Shown one piece after another: positions 23,836 to 36,700 of a stretch of DNA of 64,000 nucleotides. The stretch spans positions 91,797-155,796 of the forward strand of contig OENT01000233.1 of NCBI GenBank assembly GCA_900239685.1, written 5' to 3'. Positions within the stretch are counted from its first letter, which is position 1. The number at the start of each line of letters is the position of its first letter. The notes beneath the pieces are model-generated. The model saw only the letters and a list, made by a program, of their open reading frames with translations. It was not told the DNA's origin and did no database searches. The stretch is from Rotaria macrura (Eukaryota > Rotifera > Eurotatoria > Philodinida > Philodinidae). Both the position numbers and the translations under genes were made by a program.

Positions 23836-25166
23836 TTATTCTTGATCCTAAGGATCAGATGTCTAGAGTAGATGAAACTGAATCTTTTGATTATATCATA
23901 CTTTAAACAACGTTTCTCTATTTGAAATGGTACATTATGAAATAGGTGAGCTGATTCAAAAAGAAAAGGGCACGTTACGAACATTAGTGGTTTGTACTAG
24001 GTGAAAAGAAATCGTTTGATAATCTTGTAGCTTGAATGGATCGACACGTTTGGGTTTTGTTATGAGACGAAAATTTAATTGAAACTAGAAGTTTCGGTGT
24101 CAACTTCATGTTTGACTGGGTATATGAATTATTTTATATAAACACGAGCGTAAACACGTTCGATTGAACTAGTCGGAGGAACAGTCTGTGACAATGACAA
24201 TAGATTTATATTATATGTATTTAGTTATATCATAACAGTTGTTCTAAATTCGTTGAATAGAACAGATTTTTTTTTGATCTTGAGTACTTCATATTGAAAT
24301 AGGCGAATGTTCATGTTATAGAACCACCAAATGTGCTTGCAAGGGTAGTAGGCAGTATATACTTTGCTCTAACATGCTATCTCAAAACAAAAGAAAACTA
24401 ATCATAACTATGATAGGAACCAAGTACTTCGTTGGATGAAGCATGATAAGAACTATTAATAGACTTTTAAAGATGGTCTTTATTACAACTTCACATGAAC
24501 TATCAAGACTAACTTCCTATCATCATCTTATTCCTTTGTATTCGAGTTGAGCAATGCTGACATTGATGAACGGTCGAATTACTTTTGAGACACTAACGAT
24601 TGACCACTGTTTTTGTCATTAGTAATTTATTTTTAAATACATATGAAATAGATTACTAGTCATTGATGTCTCTCTAAATCTAATGTAGTAAAATTCGAAG
24701 TTGAGTACTGCTAGAAAATGGGATACTGATTAATTTTCATAATGAGTTTTTATATAAGATGACTAAAATTTTTCAAAACAAAGTTTTTTTTAATTACAAG
24801 ACTTATCTTTTCAACACACAGTTTAGAACTTTCTTGCATGAAAACCACACTCTGATGTCATGTTCTTGAAATATTACTTTTATCATGTCCCATTTGATAT
24901 TAGAACATAATTCATCCTAAAAAAATATCTAATATTTACATTTCATTACATGTTTCTCCTACTAATTACTTTTTCCTCCCAGTTCTTCTGTCTAAACTAA
25001 TGAACAAAGGAAAATAAAGCCGAACGAGACATAGTTTTTATACTTTTCTTTTCATGTATTATTGATCAGTATACGTCATGAAAAAGGTTAACTTGAAATC
25101 AATCAACGAACAGTAGTATCAATTCTACTATGATTACATTAACAGATCATCGACAAAGTAGTTTCT

Positions 25167-25200
<34 letters not shown>

Positions 25201-25632
25201 CGAATGATCATTATTCATTGAGTAAAGAACCATACTGAACGACATAGTACGATAGGGAAAATGGAAGATTCACATCACTAATATTCAAGTGCATTTGAGT
25301 GTACAAACTAGAACAATCAAAGATGTTTCTGTGTTTTTTTCTTCACATTTATATGCAACTACCCATATAAAAGAGACAAAGACCTATTTCAATGAATCAA
25401 ATAAAGTATATATACATTTTGTTCGCTCTATCGTACTATTGCTGGCCATGCAGTAGATCGATCATATTTCTTGGGTGCCCATGTGGTGAGAGTTTCATGT
25501 TAGATCTACAGAAAGATCGAATGGGATAAGCAGGAACTCATAAGTAGGATAAGAACAAAAGATCATATCCTATTATCTATGAATAATAAAAATTTCAGCT
25601 GAATAATCATATCATTTCAAGATGACAGTGAA
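23836..25632. other. Intergenic region upstream of the Hox2-like gene
   Basis: No coding exon is recognised. I looked for a hexapeptide-type (YPWM/FPWM) exon of the downstream Hox gene and did not find one. A (GA)n microsatellite lies at 25170-25198. Confidence 0.5.
25170..25198. repeat. (GA)n microsatellite
   Basis: About fourteen uninterrupted GA units, roughly 435 bp upstream of the Hox2-like start codon. Confidence 0.95.
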
Positions 25633-26862
25633 ATGACAACAACACATTTGACGGTTGATGTTTCAATATATACTGAGAATGTTATGATCAAATCACCTGA
25701 GACTACTTTGAAAAAAATGTCGACAACAAAAATAAAACAACGAAGCAATAACTGTTATAACACCATCAGGTTAATAATCTTTTCATATAATGATAAATTT
25801 TTATGCTTCACGTACTACAATAATAAATTGACGTGTGTTGTTTTGCTTTTAATTATATATAGATAATTCACATTTACTAAGACGTATTCGCACAGCGTAT
25901 ACACATGAACAGTTATTTGAATTAGAAAAAGAATTTCATCGTTCGAAATATTTATGTCGATCAACACGTGTTGAAATAGCACCAACGCTTGTTTTAACTG
26001 AAAGACAAGTCAGAGTAAATTAATCGAATTATTTTTCCTTACGTTTGAATCTAGTTTCTGATAGGTTTGGTTTCAAAATCGGTATGTTGAAAAGACTTAG
26101 AAATTTCGTGAAAATTTATTAGGTTTCTTTTCATATAAAAAGTTGAATGAAATATAAAAGACAGACAACGTTAGAAGATATGAGCTTAGAAGAAAATTTT
26201 GAAATGAATGATAGTTTTATGAATGAATATTTTCAACAAAACGAAACAAAATGTTCATCACATACATGCTGTGACAATGAGAAAAATAATCGATGGTTGA
26301 TTAATCAAATAGATGTAGATTCATCCAAAACATTGGAAAAAGTAACTGAGATTGGTATTTAAAGATTAACTAAGTTGCTTTCCGTCGAATTTACTAGCAT
26401 CATTCGACAACAGATGAAAGTCTAAACGAAACAAATGATTCAAATGAAATTTTTCTATTTTTTCCGGAACGAAAATTTTCACCGAATGTTTCTCCTTCAA
26501 AACTTTATAAAATCAAACATTTTTCACTAACGACTATGATTACAGATGGACGAAGAGAAGAAATATATACGATGACTTCACCGCAATCCAGAACAACAAC
26601 AACAACAACAGCTGCGCAGCGTAATTTCAATGTTCATGCATCATGTTCGTTGGTAAAATATACAAATTCATTTCAGTTCGTCCAACAACGATTCTATCAA
26701 AAACAACATATGATAGCAAATATATCTTCAAACAAATATGTTCATAACTATCAATTACCAAAATTAAACGATCACTATTACAATTATGTTGTTTCAAAGC
26801 AAGAACATATTGCCTGTCATCATCATCAACAACAAAGAGAATCGATTTATTATCAACAGTAG
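25633..26862 (+). CDS. Hox2/proboscipedia-like homeobox transcription factor
   Basis: A homeodomain is spread over several exons. Exon 25863-26014 encodes [18 protein letters not shown] through SKYLCR to LTERQVR, exon 26065-26081 (17 nt) encodes VWFQNR, and 26146-26341 begins with MKYKRQT. RTAYT near the start, KYLCR in the middle and the KRQT end are typical of Hox2 (proboscipedia). The first intron falls after homeodomain residue 46, and a second after residue 52 inside the recognition helix. The second joins in frame only if its 3' end is TTG rather than AG. Downstream, 26341 splices in phase 0 to 26398-26862, a Ser/Thr/Gln/His-rich tail. The exon before the homeodomain (25633 to 25753 or 25769) is tentative: the better-looking donor at 25770 gives an immediate stop, and a weak donor at 25754 keeps the frame. 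No YPWM hexapeptide was seen. It acts as a nuclear DNA-binding regulator of axial patterning by family. Confidence 0.85.
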
Positions 26863-27050
26863 TATTCAAATATAATTATGGAATATAATCATTTACCAAC
26901 ATTTTCGCACCATTACGATACCTAGTATGATCTTTTGATAGCCCATTCTTCACTAAATAACAATAATAACACATCAGAGTATGCGCAGCATAACTTATAA
27001 ACATTCATCATATCGTATCATTTTGAATATTTCTATTTTATTTTTGAGAT

Positions 27051-27056
27051 AATAAA
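27051..27056 (+). terminator. Candidate polyadenylation signal (AATAAA)
   Basis: A canonical hexamer lies 190 bp after the Hox2-like stop codon. Confidence 0.5.
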
Positions 27057-27807
27057 ATACTAAATAGTTAGATTTTAAGCTGAATTAGTTTACAACTTAA
27101 GATTTCTATAAATCTACAACAGAGACTGAAAACAAATCGAATGGAAAATTTTCTATTCGTTTCGGTCTCTGATCTACACGTCATGTGCATCAGTTCGAAA
27201 TCTTCAAAACTGGACTGAATCGAAATGTCGTCGGAAGGATAGGAGATATTCTTGTCTCTAACATTGAAGATTCGATGTCTAGCGCACTCTACACATTTCT
27301 CTGATAAAAAACAAACATATATTTTCTGCTAGATTTTTGAACTCGAATCTGACTGACAAAATCTTCACAACTGCATCTATGCTCGAAACCAATTTAATAA
27401 GATCTACGGATAGTTGATGATGCGAATTGCAATATTCTCTGATTCGAGCAAGTGAAGCAAACATCATCTAAAAGTTTTCATCATGAATAATATGATTATT
27501 CATGGTTTGTTTGGTGCTTAAAATTAAAAATGTAATGATAGACGAACTCAAATTTAGCTATAACGCTTCAGGTCTGGCAATATATCTCAACCAATTCTAT
27601 CCAGTGAACACAATTTGAGACTACCAATTGAACATATGCTAGATAGAAAACAAGATGCTCCCGTACACTATACATAAAATATGTGTATATGTATGCTAGT
27701 GACAATCGATAACGATTGGTTCTAACTACATATAGTAATGACTCATCGGTTAGGTACAAAGTTGTTCTGTCAGTTAAACGTATAACTCCATTCTTGTCGT
27801 CACATAA
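27057..27807. other. Intergenic region between the Hox2-like gene and FBXO22
   Basis: No gene is seen. Short minus-strand open frames at 27279-27467 and 27568-27759 have no family similarity. The proximal part before 27808 should contain the FBXO22 promoter. Confidence 0.5.
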
Positions 27808-29149
27808 ATGGATGAATGTGCTTCTGAGGAAGATGACAAGGTCGAATCTTGTATATCATTATTACCACACGAGCTCTTTACAACAATTTATGACATAACA
27901 CGAGCGATATTTCGTCATTTACCAATTCGTTCAGTTGATTCATGTTCACTAGTTTGTCAATCATGGGCAAACATAGCTCATCAAACTAAATCTCATCGTC
28001 ATACGATACATACTTTAACGTATCCATCAAATCCATTATCACCAACAACAACATGTTCAAATCTTTTACATGATTTCGATGACTATATATCTTCGTATAT
28101 AAATAGTAGTCTTTGGTCAATACCAACACTTGCATTAGTCGTATCAACGAATATTTTAGCAAGTAAAGGTTTTTATTCTTCGCCTGGTTCTCCACCGCCG
28201 ATGAAACATCCACGAAGCACTCATTCAGAAACAGGAAGTTTAACACGAATCACTGAACGTTTCGATATATCACAAGCACTCACAAGACATTTAAATAAAT
28301 CATGTAAAGTTCTAATGATAGCCGCCGATGGAATTATTTCTTCCACAGAGAATAATCAATCGAATGAAATAGAATCAGGTACAAAAACGAATGACTTAAT
28401 TTTCATTAAATCAATAAATAAAATTTCTTTCCTCACTTCATTTAGATGATGCCATCGGCATTTTATTTCTTCCAAATTTTCCTCCCGATATTCTTGGTAT
28501 ATATCCATTTGAAATTCCATCGAGTGCACAAATATCATCGGATATGTCACGCTCGGAATTACATCGTTTTCTTGGTTCCGTACCGGAAGATGCACAAATA
28601 CGATGTGTTATTTTTTTTTTCGTACAACGTCAATCCTATGCTGTTGATTGTATTAAAAAATTACTTGAATATTATTCGTCACAAATAGCTATCATTGGAG
28701 GATTTGTTGACAAGATCAATTATGACGATAGACAAATACATACAACACGAACAGCTTATGATGCATGTGGCATAGTTATAACAGGTGATAAAAAGCGTTT
28801 ACATATTGGAGAAGTCTTATTAGAAAATCATATTCGTACACGTGAACAAATACGAGATAAACTAAAAGAATTGAAATATATAGATAATAATCAATGTTTA
28901 TCATTTGCTATACAAATAAGTTGTATTGCACGTGGTTCAAATTATTATAACGACGAGCAAAATGTTGAATGTTCTGAATTTCGAAAATTATTTCCTAATA
29001 CGCCATTAATTGGTGTTTTTTGTAATGGTGAACTTGGTTATGATTACGTACCTGATTACAATCAAACATTGACAAAGAAACAGACGGGAAAAAATTTATT
29101 TCGCGGTTATTCAACTGTGTTTTCATTAATCTCATTGCATAGAATATGA
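27808..29149 (+). CDS. FBXO22: F-box only protein 22 (F-box plus FIST C-terminal domain)
   Basis: Two exons, 27808-28378 and 28446-29149, join in phase to give 424 aa (human about 403). An F-box lies at residues about 17-58 (IFRHLP...SCSLVCQSWANIA), the part that binds SKP1 in an SCF ubiquitin ligase. The C-terminal half has the FIST_C-type fold of FBXO22: IIGGFVD, ACGIVITGD, SFAIQISCIARGSNYY, then FRKLFPNTPLIGVFCNGELG and YSTVFSLISL. Order and spacing follow human FBXO22. A middle Ser/Pro-rich loop (SSPGSPPPMKHPR) is specific to this copy. The gene runs in tandem with BLZF1, 151 bp downstream. Confidence 0.95.
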
Positions 29150-29191
29150 ACAGTATTTTGAAATAAGATGAATTTACATGATTTCAGCGAT

Positions 29192-29216
29192 GTTTTGTTT
29201 TGTTTTGTTTTGTTTT
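29192..29216. repeat. (GTTTT)n pentanucleotide repeat
   Basis: Five near-perfect units in the presumed FBXO22 3' UTR, just upstream of its AATAAA. Confidence 0.9.
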
Positions 29217-29231
29217 CAAATGTATATTAGC

Positions 29232-29237
29232 AATAAA
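29232..29237 (+). terminator. Candidate polyadenylation signal of FBXO22 (AATAAA)
   Basis: The hexamer lies 83 bp after the FBXO22 stop and only about 65 bp before the BLZF1 start codon, so the two transcription units are very close. Confidence 0.6.
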
Positions 29238-29300
29238 ATAAAATTAATCTCGTTTTTTTTGTTTGTATATCTTGGTTTCTTTCGTTTAATTTATAAATAG

Positions 29301-30995
29301 ATGAGTTCAAATAATAGTCCGGTGATTAATAACGATCAAAAATTACATAAGCGTCCTCCTAAACATCTAAATTACATTCCGTGGGAACCCACTCGAGCAG
29401 CTGTTTCAAGATTGGAACAAATGAAATATGCTCCTTTACTTCTGGAGCAATCGATATCAACACAATTGTATCGATATCAAAATACTAGTAAATCTCCATC
29501 ACCCCAACCATCACCACCGACAACAACATCTATCTCAAGGAAAGATAATGTAAATGTTGGACATAAAATTAAACCAACGGCTACGGTTGAACCATTCCAA
29601 GCATCGATTAATGTTGATGAAATTCTCTATGGAATTAGGTGAGACTATATTCATAGATAAAGTGTTGTTATTTTTCGAATAACGGTTATTTTACATGTTT
29701 CTCTATTGATTTACTAGATCTTCAAGTCCAAGTAATCACTTGTCCCAAGATCTCAATCAATCAAGTGAACAACAAGAAATTCGAATTGAATTAGAACGTG
29801 TACAAGACGAAAACGCTGGTCTGAAACAGCAACTTGAAATTCAAACTCAAGTATCTTAGTACTTTTCGTGATCGATTGAATAATTAGAAAAATAAATGTC
29901 CTAGGTCAATGCTGAACTTAAGAAGTTACTTGTTGCTTCTATCGGAAGTGATTTTCAATATCGACTAGAACGACTTCTTCGGTAATTTTTCTTCTATTAT
30001 TTTTATATATTCCTACGGATGAAATATTTTCACGGTTTTGTTTTTTTGCCCATTCAAGTGATAAATCTCGTTATGAACTTGAAATTCAAGTATTAACAAG
30101 AAAAATCAATGAGTTACTTGAAGATATTGAAAAACTTACTATTCAATGTGACATTCATCAAAGTAAATTAGCTGGTAGTCGGTATGTATGAATATACGTT
30201 TAGATATTTATTACAAAATGAAATCATTTACATATCTGTATAAATTTACTTTTTCTTCCATAGAGTCCTTATTGACGAATTTAATATGCATAAAAGTTTA
30301 TTAAGTGTTCAATATAATGATTGTACAAATGTTATTCAACGTTTGATTGCTGAGCGTTCGAAGATAGCACAAGAACTTATTCAAGCTCATAGGTTCAATT
30401 TATTCTGTTTTTTTTTGTTTGTCTTTCAGTTTTTACTCAATGGATAATTTCAATATTTCTTTTCTATATTTAGTTCTTTATCGTTATTAAATGAAATAGC
30501 ATTAAATAATGGTAGAAAACATTTGTCAGCATCACCTAAATTTGATTTAATTCAACTTTCATCATATTTGAAAACATTAGCATCATCACTTTATAATTAT
30601 TTGAAACAAACTAAATATCATCAACAAACAAATCCTCGTCAATTGAGTATACAACTTGAACTAACGGAAACTGAAACATGTGCACTTGAAGTAAATTTTT
30701 GAAAACATAAAATTCCTCATTCATTTGATTTATTTATGTATAATGAAAATAAATTCTACTCATGTTTTTCATTTAGATATTACAAAGTCATGCATCGGTA
30801 TCATCATCATTGCGAGCATCGTCAAATGCTATCGATAAAAATTATAATGAAATCGAACAAATAGAATCTATGATTAATCGTTTAAAATTTATTAGTCAAA
30901 AAAAATCTCATGAACGTTTTCATCCGACAACGCGTTATGAAAATTTAACATTGAATTGTTGTCGTGATTGTACAGGAGAGATACATGTTGTTTAA
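29301..30995 (+). CDS. BLZF1: Golgin-45 (BLZF1)
   Basis: Golgin-45 is a coiled-coil Golgi matrix protein that partners GRASP55 and Rab2. Seven exons join in phase: 29301-29638, 29718-29850, 29905-29981, 30059-30181, 30264-30392, 30474-30690, 30777-30995, giving 411 aa (human about 400). The N-terminus is Pro/Ser-rich. The central part is a coiled coil with the family signature VNAELKKLLVASIGSDFQYR and IQCDIHQSKLAGSRV. The conserved C-terminus is FHPTTRYENLTLNCCRDC followed by GEI, matching the Golgin-45 tail with its paired cysteines, and it ends in a hydrophobic VV, as expected for GRASP PDZ binding (family knowledge). The start at 29301 is the first ATG after the FBXO22 3' end. Confidence 0.95.
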
Positions 30996-32710
30996 TGGTA
31001 TTCATCTTCTTTCCTTTATTGTGAATTATTTATTTAAAATACAATTTCTTTTTCTTTAATTCATATGTTTCTTTCTTGTTTTTTTCCATTAGAATTTATT
31101 CAAATGCAGAAAGAAATGTGCGAATGCTTTTTTTCGATTCTCTTCAATCTAAAGAAAGCCTATGAGTTTGCGTGAGCGTTCTTACATGTATAATTCATAG
31201 TATATATTTGCATATTCATCGAAACGAAATACCAATATTACTTAGTAATGAGCGAAAAGAAAGACCTATACAATAGTCACGATACTATTCATCTCATGAG
31301 AAAATGACAATGACATATATTTCATTTTTGTTTACGATAATGTTCCCCGATTTCTAATTGCGTTTTAATGGAGACTATATAAACTTAGAAAGGTCATGGC
31401 TAATAGTATAAATATATAGGAAGTCTCAAGGGATTTATCTCACCCGTTTCGTTACGGTAACATTCGAGTTTTGACTTGAAAGTGTGTTAGACAAGAAGTT
31501 CTCTATGGTTTATAGACATTCAGACAAGTTCATTGATTTCTTTTTCTATCTTCTATAATGATATATATATATATATATAATCCGTAAAAACTGATAAAAT
31601 AACAGAGGTCAACGTAGTTTTTTGGTAAAGATATATAGTAGTGATTCAATATTTTGTTCCAAGCAAAGATTCACACCATAGAATTCTCTGAGGAGTTTAA
31701 ACTTCATTGCACATTCTCATAATTGAATTTAAGTCTCGATGCTAGTTAAAGTTCAACAATATGATTCTAGAATGTTATTTTCCTTTCAAAATTTTGCCAA
31801 GGATTATCTTCTGACGTATAGTCCGTCCTTCAAAGATGCTAAATGCCATCCATAAATAGAAAATATTGTTTGAAGGAAAAAACCCCATTAAGCATATGAC
31901 ATATTCATAGATACTTATTACTAAGGACTAATTAGTTCGTGTTCACGAATTAGTTTCAATTCGTGAATAGCTTGTCCGATGAAATCTAATTCTTCCATTT
32001 CTATACATATTCAATTTTGCGTTGTAAGATTAAGACGATAGAAACAATGTTGAAATTTAATTTCTCTCGCAGTATCGAAACATGAAGAAAATTTTGATGC
32101 GATTTTTTTAAAACTTGCATAACTCTTAGAATTCAAAGGATTCTTTTGAACGCTTATTCAAGTGTTTATATTCGATGGTGTATTTCTCGATTACAGATGT
32201 GACGCCCTATGATAGCAATTGTAAGAATAAATCAACGAAAGTAATAAGAAATTTCGAGATGGAATCTTATTCAGTACTGAACTCATTCAATCATCAGATA
32301 TCAATAATTTTAAATCAACTTGAGTTGAACTTCGTTTGTCTGGTACCCATGGTTTTTGTTTTCGATGTGATAAAAACGGTTTATAGACACTCATCTGTTG
32401 TAAAATCGCATGAATAACATTAATTTTCTATATCAAACATTTATTTATGCATATCGATATCGAAATTACACGATAACAGTACAAACAGTAACATAAATTT
32501 TAATTAATAAGAGCAACAAAAAGCAGTAAAAGTCTCGTTAGTATTGTGTTTTTCATAAATATCAAACGTGGCAATCTGTATTGGTTAATAGAAATTTTGA
32601 TTATATTTTCATAGAATAATCTATGAAATTATCTCGAATTAGTACTCTGTTTACTTGTGCATGTGTGTGTTTACATACCAGCCATAACTATTTTCTATAC
32701 AATGAAGAAA
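30996..32710. other. Intergenic region between BLZF1 and the bZIP gene
   Basis: No exon with family similarity is seen. A (TA)n run lies at about 31561-31580. An 80-codon open frame at 32175-32417 is isolated and not called. The two flanking genes converge on this stretch. Confidence 0.5.
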
Positions 32711-33304
32711 TCAAGAATTTGATGTCATATTAAATAATTTGAAACGCCATTTTATAGGCATTGGAGATGGTAATGTGGTTGTTGTTGTGAATGGTTTATC
32801 AAGAAGTGATTGTTCTTCAGTTGGATTAACAGTTGATGATGTTTCTTGATCGAGAATATTTATAAGTTTTGATTGTTCAGTTTCGACAGTAACATTTTTT
32901 TCTAATATATCTTTTTGTTCATCTTCTTTGTTTGATAGATGGCCGAATTTTCTAGCTAACATGTCAATTTTTGCTCGTAAGACTTGATTCTCATTATTTA
33001 ATTGTGTTAATTTTGTTTCCAAAACCATATCATTCATACGTCGTTTAACACGTGATCGTTTAGCAGATAGATTATTTTTCGATCGTTGTGACCAATAAGT
33101 TGGATCTTTTTTATCATCTGGTGTAAAAGCTCGTTTTTTACGGCGTGATTTATTGTTCAATAAGATATATTCTTTCTTTTGAATATCGGGACTTGAACAT
33201 GATGATGAAGTTGAGAATGACGTTGATGAGGACGATGTTGGAGTATCATGATATAGATGATTTTCATCACAGTTTTTCATATAAGAAGATGAAGAAGACG
33301 TCAT
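32711..33304 (-). CDS. bZIP transcription factor, NFIL3/vrille (E4BP4)-like
   Basis: A single-exon frame encodes 197 aa. The N-terminus is Ser-rich (runs of Ser at residues 3-7 and 24-38). The bZIP begins at about residue 59 with AFTPDDKKDPTYW, followed by the basic region KNNLSAKRSRVKRRMND (about 76-92), and a leucine zipper runs to about residue 121 (LARKFGHLS). The sequence before the basic region and the zipper end are characteristic of NFIL3/vrille rather than PAR or C/EBP proteins. NFIL3-type factors are nuclear repressors binding D-box-like sites, with clock and developmental roles known from the family. The protein is much shorter than human NFIL3 (about 462 aa). It is divergent from CCDC93. 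Confidence 0.9.
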   Translation of the reverse strand: MTSSSSSYMKNCDENHLYHDTPTSSSSTSFSTSSSCSSPDIQKKEYILLNNKSRRKKRAFTPDDKKDPTYWSQRSKNNLSAKRSRVKRRMNDMVLETKLTQLNNENQVLRAKIDMLARKFGHLSNKEDEQKDILEKNVTVETEQSKLINILDQETSSTVNPTEEQSLLDKPFTTTTTLPSPMPIKWRFKLFNMTSNS

Positions 33305-33795
33305 AGGTTGAGATTAATCAAACAATTCTAATTGATCATATGTTAGTCATAATAATGAGAAACATAGTGCGAGATCCCAAGACGACGACAATCTGCCCGC
33401 CCGATCGTTCACTAGCTCGTCGTCTGTCTGGACATTTGAGTGTTGCTCTTTCTCTTTCTCTTTCTCTTATTCTTATTCTTCTACATTGAACAGACATTGA
33501 CGAAGAATGTCTAGCAAGAGTGGGAGTAGGAAAGCAATGAGAAGAACGAGGGCAGCAGACACATATACATAGACAGAATGAATCGATGGCGAGACGATCA
33601 TGTCATAATAAACATACACGCACACATACACACACAGTTTGTACTTGATAAAGCGAAAGAAAGAGAAAAAGGTCAAGTATAGATTTGTCTCTTTTTTCTT
33701 TCTATGAATGGTTAATGAATTGTTCATAATTTTAGATCTGAACAAAAAAAAATCTCAATAAAATAGATCACAAAAAAACAAAGACAAAACAAAAC
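33305..33795. promoter_or_regulatory. Divergent intergenic region between the bZIP gene and CCDC93
   Basis: A 491-bp stretch separates two oppositely directed start codons and must hold both promoters. It contains a CTTT-rich tract near 33446-33480 and an AC-rich tract near 33613-33637. A 90-codon minus-strand open frame (33473-33745) runs through both tracts and is not called. Confidence 0.45.
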
Positions 33796-36700
33796 ATGTC
33801 ATTACCATCAATGGAACAAAAACTAAAGACAGCTATAGTACGACAGAAAATGAGCATGGTGGATGAAGAAGGGAGATTGAGAAAGGTACTATAAAATGTT
33901 ACTATTGTTCGTCATCGTTGAAATGATACTCTTGTTAATTCTAATAACTAGTTGTTAATGAGATAGAAAAAAGAACAAGCATACGATGCATTACTAAGAT
34001 GCCGATCATTCATGTGTCAGATTGATCTAAATAAAATATGATTTTACTTCAAATTAATTCTAAATCTTCTACTCTTTCTTATTAGTTTGATATCCGTGAA
34101 GATCCTGAACAAAAAGCAAAATGTGAGCAGACAATGGAATTATTGTTAGCCGCTGGTTATTTTCGCGTGCGAATCAAAGGATTGTCTGAATTTGATAAAG
34201 TAATCTATCATCGCTTTTGTCTACACGCATACTTATCTTTTCTCAGGTGATCGGCGGACTCGCCTGGAGCATCCAAGCTTGCAATTTTACTGTTGATATA
34301 GATGTTCTTTATCAAGAAAATGCTACACTAGGTCAAAAAATGTATGAAAAGAAAACAAATCTTATGTTTGTTCATAAATAAACGAACCAAAAAGACTTAT
34401 TCTTTGATTTAATTAGAGCATTAACAGAACGAATAGTTCTTGTTCTATCTCGTATGAAATGTCCATGTCCGATAGAACCTCATCAAATTCAAGGCGGTGA
34501 TTTTATACATATATTTCCTGTTGTAAAATGGCTTGTTAAACGAGTCTTTGAACGACGTGCTGATACAGGAGATTTCAATCGAACCTACACATTATATCAA
34601 TATGATAAGCAACAAAATAAGCAAATGAATGATGCTCAACATCAGCAAGCAGTATCACTAAAAGATAATATTGAAGCCGTTCAAGTAAGTTTTTAAGCAC
34701 GAAAATCAAATGTATCATGGATATTATGCTGCGACAAAATATTTCTTTTTATAGATACGTCATCGACCGAAGCGCCGTTATCGATGTTTGGATAGTAAAA
34801 ATAATCGTTTAAATACTTCTGATGAACGTCGTAGACGATTACATTCGACGCTTGTTGAATTTGGTCAAGCATATCAATTATTTACATCGTTTGATGATAA
34901 TGAAAAATCACAACAAGATGTTAGTGCACTTATTAAAAATATGGTGAATGAAAAAGTAACATATATAAATGAGTTGTTGTCTCGTTTTTGTTTGATGATA
35001 CAGAATTAATTTCTTAAATTTAGTCAAAAATTACTACACAAATATTACATACATTAGTCAATCAACAACAGAATACACTACGTGAGATAATCGAGGATTA
35101 CGAAGAAAAAGTAATCGACAATAGAAGAACAATAGTATTAGATGGAAACGATATTTTCAAATTTTATTTTAAGGGAAAAGCTCGTCTCGAGGAAGCTCTT
35201 TTGTCTGAAAATGGTCAACAACAATTAGCCATACGCACATACAGAATACAATTGAAGAAACAAACAGAAAAAATTAATATTTTGCAGAATCTTATTGAAC
35301 AAACAAAAAGTAAAAAAGAAGAAAAACGAAATGCAGCATTAGATGTAACTATCCTTGAAATTTTCTTGTAACAAGTTCTTAATAAAATTTTTCTTGGTAA
35401 TTTCTCCATAGGTTAAACAACAATATGAACAATTAAATGCAGAACTTCAAGATATTGAAACACAATCCAAAAATATCGATCCTGAGTAATAATCTATTTC
35501 ATGCGTGTTTATTTGATTGAAATAATTTTCGTTTTCATTTTTGGTTTAGATTACTCCAGCGTGTAGAAATACTTGTAGCTGAATATGACACAATTAAAAA
35601 ACAGGAACAAGAACGACGAGCAACATATAAAAATAAGAAACTTGAACTTGAAGAAGAAATAGTACAGTTACAAACGCGTTTACAATCATCATCAGACTTG
35701 GATACAGAAGAAACTGTAAAACTTAAACAAGCTGAAGAACAATATCAATTAGTTGCAAGTCGACTACAAAATCAAAGACTTGTTCTAGTAAATTATAGTT
35801 AATGATTATTTAACCTATTACATAGACATACGTATATCTAATTTCAATTAATTTATTTCTAGTAACATAAAAACAAGGCTCTCGACTGTTTTTGGGAGTG
35901 ATAGGGGCTAAGTTTTTTGGCTGACAGTGTTCAGAAAATTTCCCAAACATTCATTTCTAGAGAAGTTGTTTATGTTTAATTTATAGTAATCTGAAACAGA
36001 TTATCTATCTCGAATGCCCTAGAACGAACATCTCGTCTTATTTCCAGTACAGACAGCCTACTAGACGCACTGAAACGACGATATTCTATACACTGGCTGT
36101 AAAATTCAGCAGACAGCTCACAGTAGGCGCAAAGTAAGACTGAAATATGCACTATCTGAAAGATATTCAGAAACCTAGGTTCTGTAGAAAGTTTGCAGAC
36201 ATAACACGAAAAAAATTTGGCAGACAACCTCTCTGACAGGCTGAAAAGTGGAAGGGGGACTAGCCCCCCCCCCCATCGTGGATCTTGCATAAAAATGCTG
36301 AAAAATTCCATTTTTTCTTTCTAAATCAGACTATCATTAATCATTCATCCGAAACACGCATTGTTAAGTTAAAGATCCTACCATGTGTACTTGGTGACCA
36401 AAAAAAAAAGTACTATTACTACCTTATGGATCGTTAAATGCTTGCATTTGCCTTCGCGTTCGTCATCGTTCTCTTGAAAATGTTCATAGCAATCTTTTTT
36501 TTGGAAAAAATCAAGTCAAAAAATGAAAAAATGAAATATTACTTTTCTCTTTTAGGCAAAGAAAATTCGAGAAATTTCTGCAATTAGTCGACGTATGGAT
36601 GATATTCCAACATCAATCGAGCTAGCTCAATATCGTCAAGCTTTTTTTCAACTATACAATCAAAGTGCTGTTTTATATCGACAAACAAAACAAAATTATA

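Noticed and set aside
32175..32417. 80-codon plus-strand open frame
   Set aside because: Isolated, no domain and no phase-matched neighbours.
33473..33745. 90-codon minus-strand open frame with a hydrophobic end
   Set aside because: It runs through CTTT and AC simple repeats in a divergent promoter region.
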